A stretch of 64,000 nt of DNA, taken from assembly GCA_047623945.1 (NCBI GenBank), contig JBLHOT010000010.1:11170-75169 (forward strand), read 5' to 3'. Positions 35,923-44,759 of the stretch are shown here, piece by piece. The notes under the pieces were generated by a model. The model worked only from the letters and a program-made list of their open reading frames with translations. It searched no databases and had not been told where the DNA came from. Source of the stretch: Arcticibacterium sp047623945 (GTDB lineage: Bacteria; Bacteroidota; Bacteroidia; Cytophagales; Spirosomataceae). Within the stretch, counting starts at the first letter, position 1. The number at the start of each line of letters is the position of its first letter. The translations under genes were made by a program, and so were the position numbers.

Positions 35923-36723
35923 ATGACAGACTTCGAGAACAAAGTTATCTGGATTACGGGAGCCTCCTCCGGTATTGGCGAGGCCACGGCCTATGAATTT
36001 GCTAAGAAGAATGTTAAACTAGTGCTTTCTGCCAGACGAGAGGTAGAGCTGAAAAGAGTCAAGCTACAAACGGGCCTTCCACCTGAAAACGTATTCGTGC
36101 TTCCTATGGACGCAGAAGAAATAGAAACCTTTGATAGTCTTACTAAAAAGGTCATCGACAGGTTTGGTCAAATAGATCTCCTTTTCAATAATGCGGGGAT
36201 TTCTCAGCGAAGCTTTGTTTTAGAAACAGATATATCTGTTTACAAAAGAATGTTAGATATAGACTTGCTAAGTGTTATTGCTTTAACAAAATCAGTTCTT
36301 CCGTATATGGCTATCCGTAAGGAAGGACATGTCGCTGCCACTTCCAGTGTAGCTGGTTTGGTCGCTACGCCAGGTAGGTCTGGTTACGCTGCCGCCAAAT
36401 TTGGATTAAGGGGTTTCTATGACGCCCTGAGGGCAGAAATGTTCAATCATAATATAGGTGTAACTGTTATTTGCCCAGGTTATATCAAAACTGATATCTC
36501 CAAAAACGCGTTAGCCGCAGATGGAACAAAATACGGCAAAATGGATCAGAACCAGATGAATGGTTTGTCGGCAGAGTCCTGTGCCAAGCAAATTGTTAAA
36601 GCTATTTCAAAAAATAAGAATGAGGTTTACATTGGTGGTTTCAAAGAAGTCGCAGGAGTCTACTTAAAGCGTTTCTTCCCCACCTTATTGAGCAAAATAG
36701 TACGAAAGCAAGCTCCCAAGTAA
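35923..36723 (+). CDS. Short-chain dehydrogenase/reductase (DHRS7-like)
   Basis: 266 residues, classical SDR. NAD(P)-binding motif TGASSGIGEA at residues 12-21, NNAG at the end of strand four (LLFNNAGIS), and the active-site Ser and Tyr-x3-Lys in ATSSVAGLVATPGRSGYAAAKFG. An Arg-rich loop after strand two (LSARREVEL) favours NADP(H). The C-terminal YLKRFFPTLLSKIVRK is basic and amphipathic and may touch the membrane, as in DHRS7-type enzymes that reduce lipid or steroid ketones. The substrate is unknown. Placed 7 bases after secA and followed by a strong hairpin terminator. Confidence 0.88.
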   Translation: MTDFENKVIWITGASSGIGEATAYEFAKKNVKLVLSARREVELKRVKLQTGLPPENVFVLPMDAEEIETFDSLTKKVIDRFGQIDLLFNNAGISQRSFVLETDISVYKRMLDIDLLSVIALTKSVLPYMAIRKEGHVAATSSVAGLVATPGRSGYAAAKFGLRGFYDALRAEMFNHNIGVTVICPGYIKTDISKNALAADGTKYGKMDQNQMNGLSAESCAKQIVKAISKNKNEVYIGGFKEVAGVYLKRFFPTLLSKIVRKQAPK

Positions 36724-36727
36724 CTTC

Positions 36728-36765
36728 AAAAGTCAATAGTATGCATGCATACTATTTGACTTTTT
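36728..36765 (+). terminator. Rho-independent terminator after the secA-SDR unit
   Basis: Long near-perfect palindrome: about 20-base arms centred on GCATGC with one bulge, beginning AAAAGTCA and ending TGACTTTTT. It begins 4 bases after the SDR stop codon. It isolates the secA unit from the susC operon. Confidence 0.85.
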
Positions 36766-36782
36766 CCAACAAACCATTGTAC

Positions 36783-36790
36783 TATTCTTG
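36783..36790 (+). promoter_or_regulatory. Candidate -7 box (TATTCTTG) of the first susC-susD operon
   Basis: Seven of eight bases of TAnnTTTG. No -33 TTTG is at the right distance, so this is a weak call. Transcription from it would give a leader of about 90 bases, ending in the element TTGTAATTATTTAAAAACC (36854 onward) that recurs at 42528. Confidence 0.3.
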
Positions 36791-36888
36791 CATTAATTGA
36801 ACTTTATCAAGTTCTTAAAGCCTAAATAATTTAACATTATTTAATTTGGCACATTGTAATTATTTAAAAACCTTAAAAATTAAACTGT

Positions 36889-39800
36889 ATGAAGAAATTT
36901 TTATTAACCATGTGCTTGGTTAGCTTAAGTGTGTTCACTTATGCCCAATCCATGGAAGTCTCCGGTAAGGTAACCTCGGCTGATGATGGCATTGGCCTTC
37001 CAGGTGTGTCCGTTACCATTCAAGGTACTACGCGTGGTACAACATCTGACGTAGATGGAAAGTACAAAATTGCGACTGAGAAAGGATCTACTTTAGTGTA
37101 TTCTTTTGTTGGTATGAATAGCCAATCCATCGTGATTGGAAATCAAAGTGTCATTAATCTTGCTCTTACTTCTGATGCTAACCAACTTTCTGAAGTTGTA
37201 GTTACTGCATTAGGTGTATCTCGTGAGAAAAAATCTCTTGGTTATGCTGTTCAAACAGTAGGTGGTGACGAAGTTTCTGCTAACAAGCAGCAAAACTTTG
37301 TTAATTCACTTAACGGAAAGGTAGCTGGTCTTCAGATCACTCCTAACACAAGCATGGGTGGTTCTACGAACATTTTGATTCGTGGTAATAACTCTTTGGC
37401 TTCTAACAACCAACCTCTATTTGTAGTAGATGGTGTTCCTGTTTCTAACTATCAGGGAAATACGGGTGGCCAGAGAACTGGTCGTCGTGGTTTTGACTAT
37501 GGTAACGCTGCTTCTGATATTAACCCTGAAGATGTAGCCTCTATCTCTGTATTGAAAGGTGCTGCCGCAACTGCACTTTATGGTTCTCGTGGAGCCAATG
37601 GCGTAATCATGGTTACTATGAAGAAAGGAAAGGTGCAAAAAGGAATCGGTGTCAGTATCTCTAGTACCGTAACTACCGGTGCCATTGATAAGACTACTTT
37701 TGTAGACTATCAAGACAAATATGGTATTGGTTATTCAAACTACTATTATAGTAATGAGGATGGTAGCTTTGATGCTGCTGACATTAATGGTGACGGAATC
37801 ATTGATGATGTAGCTCCTACAGCTGAAGATGGTTCTTATGGTCAAGCTTTTGACCCTAACAGAATGGTATATCAGTGGGAAGCGTTTGTTCCTGAGTCTG
37901 AGTTTTATGGTAAGCCACAGCCGTGGGTTGCTGCTGAGAACACTCCAGCCAATACTTTCTTTGAGCAACAAACTACTTGGAATAACACTATTGCATTAGA
38001 TGGTGGAAATGAGAACGGAACTTTCCGTTTAGGTTACACTAACTTTGATGACAAAGGTATTCTTCCAAATTCTACTCAAAAGAGACATAATGTTACTTTG
38101 AATACTTCGTACAAATTTGGTGAGCGTTTAACGGCAACTACTGCTGTAAACTATTCTAAGCAAGCTACAATTGGTAGATTTGGAACGGGATATTCTGGAA
38201 TCAACCCAATGCAATCTATGCGTCAGTGGTGGCAAACAAGTGTTGATGTAGAAAGACAAGAGTATTTCTACAAGCTTACAGGTAGAAATGTTACTTACAA
38301 CATGAAGAACCCGATTGGTGGAGATTATACTCCAATATATGCCGATAATCCTTATTGGAATCGTTACGAGAACTATAACTCAGATAATAGAAATAGAATC
38401 TTCGGAAATGTAAACCTTAATTATAAAGTAACGGATTGGTTTAATATAACTGGTCGTGTTTCAACAGATACATATACAGAACTTCGTGAAGAACGTCTGA
38501 AAGAAGGTTCTGGTGCAGCTGGGTTCGGTATCACCGGTGCTAACGAAACTTCTGGTTACCAAAGAACGGACATCAATTTCACCGAAATGAACTATGACCT
38601 TATGGGTAACTTTAACCATAGATTCAATGATGACTTTAGTTTTTCCGGTATTGTTGGTACAAACATTCGTACTGAATCAAGAGAAAGAAACACGCAGTCT
38701 TCTGCTGGTGGATTAGCTGTTCCAGGAATATGGTCTATTGGTAACTCTATCAATACGCCTCCTATCCCAGTTGAGTCTCTTCTCGAGAAGCAAGTGAATG
38801 GTTATTATGCAAGTGCTTCATTCGGATTTAAGGATACTTACTTCTTAGATATCTCTGACCGTTATGATGTTTCTTCTGCTCTTCCTTCTGACAATAATGC
38901 ATACAACTATTATGCTGCTTCTGGTAGTTTTGTATTCTCTAATTTAGTAGATGCAAACTGGTTAAGATTTGGTAAGTTAAGAGTAGGATACGCCGAGGTT
39001 GGTAACGACACAGGTGCATTGAACGTGAATGACGTTTATTCTAGATTTGACAATCTAGGTGGTTCTGTATTAACTTCTCTTCCAAGTACTAAGAACAATG
39101 CTTTTCTTAAGCCTGAGAGAACTAAGTCTTGGGAAGCAGGTTTAGAATTAAATACGCTTGGAGGTCGTTTAGGACTTGACATGAGTGTTTACCAAGTAAA
39201 TACAATTGATCAAATCTTGAGAGTATCACAAACTACAGCTAGTGGATACAGTTTTAGATATGTAAATGCTGGAGACCTATCTAATAGAGGTATCGAGGTT
39301 GCATTATCTGGTACTCCTATACAAGTTGGTGGTTTCACGTGGGACATGAACCTTAATTGGTCTAAAAACGTAAACAAAGTAGAGAAGCTATTTGGTGATG
39401 TTGAAAATATTCAGTTAGCCTCTTATCAGGGTGGAATATCTCTTAATGCCTCTCTAGGTGAGCGTTATGGTACTATTCGTGGAACTGGTTTCCAGCTTGA
39501 TGACAATGGAAACAGAGTTGTTGATGGTAATGGATACTATGTTTCTGTAGCAGACCAAGTTCTTGGTGTTGCTGCTCCTGATTGGATAGCCGGTTTAAAT
39601 AATAGCTTATCTTATAAAGGTTTCAACCTTGGCTTCCTACTTTCCGTATCTCAAGGAGGCGAGGTTTATTCTCTTGACACTCACTATGGTCAAGGAACTG
39701 GTCAGCCAGATTATACTGCCGTACTAAACGATCTAGGAAACGAACTTCGTTTGCCTAAAGCAGACGGCGGTGGAGTATTACAAGAAGGTGTTTTAGCTGA

Positions 39801-40140
39801 TGGTTCTCAAAATGCAGAATATGCTAGAGGAAACTACTACGGTGGAGTATTCTACTGGGGTAATGCTTCAAGAAACCCTGGAGCACTAACTACGTATGAC
39901 GCATCCTTTGTTAAACTAAGAGAAGCTTCACTTTCTTATAACCTTCCTTCTTCTCTATATAGTAACTTCGCAAACAATATCTCTGTAGGTGTTGTTGGAA
40001 GAAACCTATGGATTATTAAGAAGCATGTTCCAACTGCTGACCCTGAGTCTGGTTTAGGAGCAGGAAATGCACAAGGATACTTAACCGGTGCTTACCCAAC
40101 GGTAAGAAATGTCGGTTTCAGTGTAAAACTTGACTTTTAA
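36889..40140 (+). CDS. SusC/RagA-type TonB-dependent outer-membrane transporter, copy A
   Basis: 1083 residues; signal peptide ending VFTYAQ. Residues 22-100 form a carboxypeptidase-regulatory-like domain (VSGKVTSADDGIGLPGVSVT), then the plug: NFVNSLNGKVAGLQI, ILIRGNNSLASNNQPLFVVD and VSVLKGAAATALYGSRGANG-type sequence near residue 225, as in all SusC proteins. The rest is the 22-stranded barrel ending in KLDF. A calcium-type loop DINGDGIIDD sits near residue 300. It imports a sugar oligomer or peptide across the outer membrane with TonB energy; the lid is the SusD protein encoded next. Bases 37102-38522 are identical by eye to copy B. Confidence 0.95.
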   Translation: MKKFLLTMCLVSLSVFTYAQSMEVSGKVTSADDGIGLPGVSVTIQGTTRGTTSDVDGKYKIATEKGSTLVYSFVGMNSQSIVIGNQSVINLALTSDANQLSEVVVTALGVSREKKSLGYAVQTVGGDEVSANKQQNFVNSLNGKVAGLQITPNTSMGGSTNILIRGNNSLASNNQPLFVVDGVPVSNYQGNTGGQRTGRRGFDYGNAASDINPEDVASISVLKGAAATALYGSRGANGVIMVTMKKGKVQKGIGVSISSTVTTGAIDKTTFVDYQDKYGIGYSNYYYSNEDGSFDAADINGDGIIDDVAPTAEDGSYGQAFDPNRMVYQWEAFVPESEFYGKPQPWVAAENTPANTFFEQQTTWNNTIALDGGNENGTFRLGYTNFDDKGILPNSTQKRHNVTLNTSYKFGERLTATTAVNYSKQATIGRFGTGYSGINPMQSMRQWWQTSVDVERQEYFYKLTGRNVTYNMKNPIGGDYTPIYADNPYWNRYENYNSDNRNRIFGNVNLNYKVTDWFNITGRVSTDTYTELREERLKEGSGAAGFGITGANETSGYQRTDINFTEMNYDLMGNFNHRFNDDFSFSGIVGTNIRTESRERNTQSSAGGLAVPGIWSIGNSINTPPIPVESLLEKQVNGYYASASFGFKDTYFLDISDRYDVSSALPSDNNAYNYYAASGSFVFSNLVDANWLRFGKLRVGYAEVGNDTGALNVNDVYSRFDNLGGSVLTSLPSTKNNAFLKPERTKSWEAGLELNTLGGRLGLDMSVYQVNTIDQILRVSQTTASGYSFRYVNAGDLSNRGIEVALSGTPIQVGGFTWDMNLNWSKNVNKVEKLFGDVENIQLASYQGGISLNASLGERYGTIRGTGFQLDDNGNRVVDGNGYYVSVADQVLGVAAPDWIAGLNNSLSYKGFNLGFLLSVSQGGEVYSLDTHYGQGTGQPDYTAVLNDLGNELRLPKADGGGVLQEGVLADGSQNAEYARGNYYGGVFYWGNASRNPGALTTYDASFVKLREASLSYNLPSSLYSNFANNISVGVVGRNLWIIKKHVPTADPESGLGAGNAQGYLTGAYPTVRNVGFSVKLDF

Positions 40141-40158
40141 GAACTATTAATAAAATAC

Positions 40159-40204
40159 GAAAACTATCAGCCTTAGACTTAGGTCAATTAGACTAATAGT
40201 TTTC
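40159..40204 (+). ncRNA. Hairpin between susC and susD, copy A
   Basis: Nine perfect pairs, GAAAACTAT (40159-40167) with ATAGTTTTC (40196-40204), extended by some inner pairs, in the 83-base gap between the genes. There is no T run after it, so it is not a plain terminator. Copy B keeps an equivalent stem with different bases. A role in mRNA processing or in the susC to susD ratio is likely but inferred. Confidence 0.55.
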
Positions 40205-40223
40205 AAATAAGATATAAACATAT

Positions 40224-41663
40224 ATGAAAAAAATAATAGCAATATTAATTTTAGGTTCATTCTTGTCATGTACAGATCACTTTGCTGAACTGAACACCGA
40301 TAAGAAAAGCCTAGCGACTGTTCCTGCTGAATCGTTATTCAACAATGCAACAGAACGATTCTATCACATTATGAATAATCAGAATGTGAATACCAACGTA
40401 TTTAGACTTTATGCTCAGTACTTAGCTCAAACTTCGTATCCTGAGGAGTCTCAGTATAATATGGTTACTCGTAGTATTCCAGCAAATTGGTTTGCTCGTA
40501 TCTACAGAGACGGCTTGTCTGACATTAAGGAAGCTAAAAGATTACTTGCTTTAGTGGAAACAAATGTTAACACGGCACCAATTCAGAAGAATAAGTTTGC
40601 CATAATGAGTATCACTGAAGTTCAGATGTATTCTACTTTAGTTGACTTATTTGGTAATGTACCTTATTCTCAGGCCTTGGACTTTGAAAACCCAAGTCCT
40701 GTTTATGATGATGCGGCTACAATATATGCTGATCTTGCATCTAAGCTAGATCAAGCAATTAGTGACCTCGATGTAAACGCGGACAGTTTTTCTTCAAACA
40801 ATGACCTTGTAAATCAAGGAAACACTGCGATGTGGAAAAAAACGGCAAATTCTTTGAAATTGCGTATGGCAATGAGATTAGCGGATGTGGATCCTGCTAA
40901 ATCTAAGTCAATGGCAGAATCAGCCGTTGCTGGTGGTGTTTTCTCTGATATGTCTGAGCAGTTATCTATGGAGTACACGACGTCTTCTCCATATACGCAT
41001 CCTGCCTATGAAGATATCGTATTAAGTGGTCGTGCCGACTTCGTAGGTTCAAACACACTTGTGGATATGATGAACACTTTGAATGATCCTCGTAGAGCTA
41101 TTTACTTTGATTCTAACATTTCTGAAGGATTCACAGGAGGTACTTATGGTACTGCCAATTCTTATTCTTCAGCGACTCATGTTGGTGCATTCTTTAATAC
41201 AGCTGATTCTCCAGGTATTATCATGTCGTGTTCTGAAGTTGAATTCCTAAAGGCGGAAGGAGCTGCTCGTGGTTATAACATGGGTGGTACTGCTGAAGAA
41301 CTTTATAATAAAGCGATTTCTACATCAATCATGGAGTTAGGTGGTTCTCAAGCAGATGCTGATACTTATTTAGCTCAAGAGTCAGTGGCATATTCTACTG
41401 CTGCTGGTGCATGGAATCAAAAGATTGGTATCCAGAAGTGGATTTCTATGTTCCATAATGGAGGAATCGAAGGATGGACTGCATGGAGATTATTAGATTT
41501 TGATGGTTTTAACGCACCAGAAGGTCTTACTCTTTCTGATATCCCAACTAGATTGCTTTACCCTGTAAATGAGGCTACACTAAATGGTCAATCACTTAGT
41601 GCTGCAATATCTGCCATTGGTGGAAACTCTAAGACTGGTAAGATATTCTGGGATAAGAAATAA
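40224..41663 (+). CDS. SusD/RagB-like outer-membrane lipoprotein, copy A
   Basis: 479 residues; lipoprotein signal with Cys at residue 16 (ILGSFLSCTDHFAEL). Features of the SusD-like_2 family (PF12771): LNTDKKSLATVPAESLF, LYAQYLAQTSYPEESQYN, helical TPR-type pairs in the middle (DLASKLDQAISDL) and, near the end, QKWISMFHNGGIEGWTAWR and the final P-x-x-E-stretch TRLLYPVNEATLNGQS. It sits on the cell surface and closes the SusC channel while binding the substrate, which cannot be told from sequence. It is followed after 24 bases by a perfect terminator. Confidence 0.94.
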   Translation: MKKIIAILILGSFLSCTDHFAELNTDKKSLATVPAESLFNNATERFYHIMNNQNVNTNVFRLYAQYLAQTSYPEESQYNMVTRSIPANWFARIYRDGLSDIKEAKRLLALVETNVNTAPIQKNKFAIMSITEVQMYSTLVDLFGNVPYSQALDFENPSPVYDDAATIYADLASKLDQAISDLDVNADSFSSNNDLVNQGNTAMWKKTANSLKLRMAMRLADVDPAKSKSMAESAVAGGVFSDMSEQLSMEYTTSSPYTHPAYEDIVLSGRADFVGSNTLVDMMNTLNDPRRAIYFDSNISEGFTGGTYGTANSYSSATHVGAFFNTADSPGIIMSCSEVEFLKAEGAARGYNMGGTAEELYNKAISTSIMELGGSQADADTYLAQESVAYSTAAGAWNQKIGIQKWISMFHNGGIEGWTAWRLLDFDGFNAPEGLTLSDIPTRLLYPVNEATLNGQSLSAAISAIGGNSKTGKIFWDKK

Positions 41664-41687
41664 TTCACCTTTTAGTTTTATATTTTG

Positions 41688-41715
41688 AAAAGGGAAGGCA
41701 TCTGCCTTCCCTTTT
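41688..41715 (+). terminator. Terminator of susC-susD copy A
   Basis: Perfect 13-base arms AAAAGGGAAGGCA and TGCCTTCCCTTTT with only TC between them, followed by T-rich DNA. The same element follows copy B at 49555-49582. Confidence 0.92.
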
Positions 41716-41752
41716 CTTATTTTACAGCTTACGAAAACTACACCTTTGAACG

Positions 41753-42125
41753 ATGAATAGAACTATTCGAGACCGATCCAAGGTGTCAGAATAATAGAAA
41801 AGAATTTAAACTCAAACTATGATCCCACTAATCAAGCTTCTTCGATCCTATGACCTTACTCATTGGCGTAATCAAGTTCTCCACTCCACCAAAGTATAGA
41901 TGCCAGTTTTGATGACTTCATATCCGTCCTACCCAATAACGTCTAGATCTGGGATAACAAAAATAGTTCAGCCCATTTCTAAGCATACTCCTTAGAAGCC
42001 ACCACTTCTGCCTTCCATAGACTTCATCATTGACAGTCTAATTGTGAAAGCTATCTTACCTTTTCGAGATAAGTTGGCTATTCCGTAAAATACTCTCCTT
42101 TCTTAATACCTATTTTGTAGGCTTG
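41753..42125 (+). pseudogene. Decayed remnant of a metallophosphoesterase gene (copy of 49620-50885)
   Basis: The first 15 bases equal the start of the intact gene. Then about 0.9 kb is missing, and the sequence continues with the last third of the gene in decayed form. At 41842-41901 about 42 of 62 aligned bases match the intact gene; the frame reads SYDLTHWRNQVL against SHDPSHWRHQVL. Further on ILPFRDKLAIP stands where the intact gene has YLGYPGRLGILP, and the spacing between the two matches is kept (189 against 182 bases). Several stops interrupt the frame. The remnant shows that the original duplication included the metallophosphoesterase gene. Confidence 0.72.
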
Positions 42126-42483
42126 TAATAGAACTTGGCATCAAGACTTTAGAATAATCTTGGTCCGTAACCTCCATCATTTGCTTTGTTTTCAGACTAT
42201 AGATTGTATGGTCTTCTCGAGAAAAAGAGGAACATTGGCAAGAACCCAAAACATCTACACTCCAATAGTTCCACTATTGTTCCCTCTCTTTGAAATTAGG
42301 CATATGATTATATAATACTCCTTTTTCCTGTCCCTTATCCTACCAAAACTTACACCGATGGAATCTCGTTTGTTATAAAGGTGGTTATTGAAAGACTCAA
42401 CACCCCCAGACTCAAATGAATCCAACTCGCAATTATTTTCTCTGAAGTCAACAGGAAACTAGGGTAGAGTGTATTCATGTCTT
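42126..42483. other. Non-coding stretch after the metallophosphoesterase remnant
   Basis: No supportable gene on either strand. A minus-strand frame around 42290-42460 is open for about 60 codons (DFRENNCELDSFES) but has no start and no recognisable family. The stretch is probably further decayed DNA from the duplication. Confidence 0.45.
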
Positions 42484-42514
42484 AAAAAAATAAAGCCCAG
42501 GAAAATCCTAGGCT
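42484..42514 (-). terminator. Terminator of the AraC-type regulator gene
   Basis: On the minus strand, nine-base arms AGCCTAGGA and TCCTGGGCT (one G-U pair) with a 3-base loop, followed by a T-rich run (the A run at 42484-42493 on the plus strand). It lies about 140 bases after the stop codon of the regulator. Confidence 0.75.
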
Positions 42515-42527
42515 ATATATGATGTTT

Positions 42528-42552
42528 TTGTAATTATCTAAAAACCTTAAAA
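42528..42552 (+). repeat. Second copy of the susC leader element
   Basis: 25 bases starting TTGTAATTATCTAAAAACC that match the leader of susC copy A (36854-36878) at 24 of 25 positions, in the same orientation. No susC gene follows; the downstream bases only faintly recall a susC start. It may mark the old junction of the duplication or a binding site. Confidence 0.6.
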
Positions 42553-42652
42553 GAACTGAACCTTCTTAGGTTTTTCGAATTCCAAATGACGCTATAATAT
42601 CATCCAAGCTTAGCTTGATATTACAATTCACAATGATTTATTCGTAAATTGA

Positions 42653-43705
42653 TTACTCATTCATGGCGTGCTCTCGGTAATTCGAAGGGGTTTTACCCGT
42701 TGCTTTCTTAAATGCTACATTAAAAGATGAAAGAGTATTAAAACCTGAGTCCATCGCCACGCTTGATATTTTCAAACTGTTGTCGGTTAAGAGCGATTTA
42801 GCTTCCTTGATCCTGTAAGTATTCACATAGTCTGGGTAAGATTGGCCGAAGTGTGTATTAATTATTTGACTTAATAAATAAGGTTGAATTTGGACCTTAT
42901 CGGCCATTTTAGGAATCGTAAGATTTGGATCAAAGTAGACTTTATCAACGTTCATTAGTTTGGTAAGTTTAATGATTTTATTGACAATAAACTGGCTATT
43001 CTCAAAGGGGGGGGGCTTAGATAGACTGGATTTAGCCTTATTCTTTTTTGAGGTTGAAGCGGACTCATAGGCTCTGAACTTAAAATAGTAAAGGACTAAG
43101 CTCACCGTAATTACGAAGACAGTTGCGATATAAAATAGTTGGAGCGGCTCACCTATATAATATAGAAGCGTGTGCCCTACCCACATTACTACGTTTAAAG
43201 CGAAAAAAGTCAAAACCCAATTTGTTTCATATATTTTCATCTTGTTCAGCTTATCCAGATTACTAGACATCCAAACTCCACAGAAGAGTAGGAACGAACC
43301 CCAGTGGAAAATTACAATTATGATGGCCAAGAATTTAAAATCTCGATAATAGAAATCTGGGACGAATGGCAGAGCAAGTATGGTAAAGAATGGAACGAAA
43401 CTCAAAAAGTCTGAAACCTGAGCTTTCTTGTTTCTGGTTACTTTACTTTGGATATAGAAAAATACCAATGGGCCCAAAAGAGTAGGTATACCTATCAGCA
43501 TGTCCTCCACAATACTTGGTAAATAGCTATGAAAAACGAGGTAAAACGTTTCTGCCCCCGTAGCTAGAGTAAGGGCGAATAAATATTTTTTTATCACTCC
43601 ACCCTTATTGCTGTGAGAGAGAATAAACAAAGAAAGGAACATGAAAAGGGTTGCTACAATTACACCCCCCCATTTAAACAATGGTTCGGAGAAAACTGGA
43701 TACAT
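42653..43705 (-). CDS. Membrane-bound AraC-family transcriptional regulator
   Basis: 350 residues. Residues 1-215 hold about seven hydrophobic helices (for example VIVATLFMFLSLFIL, FFTILALPFVPDFYY, VLTFFALNVVMWVGH), a membrane sensor. A basic, flexible linker (STSKKNKAKSSLSKPPPFE) leads to a C-terminal AraC helix-turn-helix domain: FDPNLTIPKMADKVQIQPYLLSQIIN and KISSVAMDSGFNTLSSFNVAFKKATGKTPSNYR. It sits between the two susC-susD units and is transcribed against them, so it may sense a ligand at the inner membrane and control one or both. The coding sequence has C9 in the linker and G7 near the start. Own terminator at 42484. Confidence 0.9.
   Translation of the reverse strand: MYPVFSEPLFKWGGVIVATLFMFLSLFILSHSNKGGVIKKYLFALTLATGAETFYLVFHSYLPSIVEDMLIGIPTLLGPLVFFYIQSKVTRNKKAQVSDFLSFVPFFTILALPFVPDFYYRDFKFLAIIIVIFHWGSFLLFCGVWMSSNLDKLNKMKIYETNWVLTFFALNVVMWVGHTLLYYIGEPLQLFYIATVFVITVSLVLYYFKFRAYESASTSKKNKAKSSLSKPPPFENSQFIVNKIIKLTKLMNVDKVYFDPNLTIPKMADKVQIQPYLLSQIINTHFGQSYPDYVNTYRIKEAKSLLTDNSLKISSVAMDSGFNTLSSFNVAFKKATGKTPSNYREHAMNE
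43007..43015 (-). repeat. Homopolymer run of nine (C9 in the regulator's coding strand)
   Basis: Nine G on the plus strand, encoding Pro-Pro-Pro in the linker between the membrane and DNA-binding halves. A slip by one base would cut off the helix-turn-helix domain. Such a run is rare in this AT-rich DNA; a seven-base run occurs at 43665-43671 in the same gene. Confidence 0.85.
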
Positions 43706-44741
43706 AGGCTTAAGTTAAATTTCTTGGGCGTACTATAAAGTTCAAATCAGATTTCTTTATTCGACTTAGTGTATCACTGTACGTGTAGATTTTCTACCTC
43801 GTATCTCTAATGATAACGTTAAACGGTCTATTCGGACTGAATTCACTTTTCTAGTTTTCCATGCATACTAAAAAGTGAATACTGTTATTTCAAGTTGATT
43901 TATAGGTTTTTTTTATTTATTCGTTTTTGACTTCTTCTTCTCCTATTAGTCGAAGAATAATTGTTTTCGACTCACTAGTAGAATTCCTTTTTAAAACTAA
44001 AACCTTCAATAGAGAGAAGGCTAAGAATAAAATAAAGCGATTTTTAATCCGTCCTATTTGTTTTACTAGCTTTTCAAAAGCTAATTGACTCCTTTTGTCC
44101 TAAAAATAAAGCGGAGACCACTCATTTCAATCGTATATATCCCAAAAGTTTCTTAAAAAACATTTTGCCAATCATTACATTCAAGTAGCTGTTATCAAAA
44201 CTTATATTAATGATTTGGCACGAGGACCATGCTCCTCAGGATAACACATTTGCAAATACGCAAGTCTAGTTCTTTTATTTGAATCGACATTTCACTTACT
44301 TCAAAAGCTAACGCACTTCTCTATACCTTGCAAATATCACCATTAACTAAGACTTTAAACACCTTTTAAGGGAAATCAATCAATTGATTCGCTAAAATCC
44401 TCTATCGACCAAGATGACACATTTGTAAATACATCATCTCATTTACCCCTAGAGAGCCTATAAGAGCCTTTTCCTATACTTAAAAGCTTAACGACTTCGT
44501 ATATACAAATATGGCAAATAACGGAGAACCTAGGCACTTGTATTACGAATAACTCATATCTATATTGTAAATCACACAGTAAACTGCCCCCAACTTAGAT
44601 TGATTTGCCTTTTGACTCGTACTGTAATTGTAAGGCCGTATCTATTTTGCTGTAGAGCCTGCATAAACCCAAAAGGTTTAATTGTAAAATAGATTACGGT
44701 TTTGTTTTGAAGGCCGAGTTGAGCATTAACAAATTTTTAAT
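43706..44741. other. 1-kb intergenic region between regulator and susC copy B
   Basis: No gene is supported. The region should contain the promoters of both divergent units. It is AT-rich and carries the imperfect direct repeat listed at 44239-44517. No TAnnTTTG box with proper spacing stands out. Confidence 0.5.
44239..44517. repeat. Imperfect direct repeat, two units about 175 bases apart
   Basis: Unit 1 (44239-44333) and unit 2 (44412-44517) share ACACATTTGyAAATAC at the start and CTTxAAAAGCTxAACGxACTTC some 60 bases later, with similar spacing. A weak third match (TTCAAAAGCTAA) lies near 44072. The first block has a palindromic core ATTTGCAAAT. It could be a double operator or a leftover of an older duplication. 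Confidence 0.5.
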
Positions 44742-44759
44742 CCTTAAAAATTAAACTGT

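Larger units (their letters stand above)
36871..41767 (+). repeat. Copy A of a large direct duplication (susC-susD unit)
   Basis: About 4.9 kb matching 44742-49634 in the same orientation. The match starts in the leader (CCTTAAAAATTAAACTGT just before the susC start) and runs through susC, susD, the terminator and the first 15 bases of a metallophosphoesterase gene (ATGAATAGAACTATT). After 41767 only a decayed, shortened match to that gene continues. Confidence 0.92.

Noticed and set aside
37417..37713. Antisense frames inside both susC genes that give identical 98-residue and 78-residue products
   Set aside because: They are shadows of the identical susC DNA block; identity of the two copies fully explains their conservation.
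42290..42460. Open minus-strand frame beginning DFRENNCELD
   Set aside because: No start codon, no family resemblance, and it lies in decayed duplication DNA.
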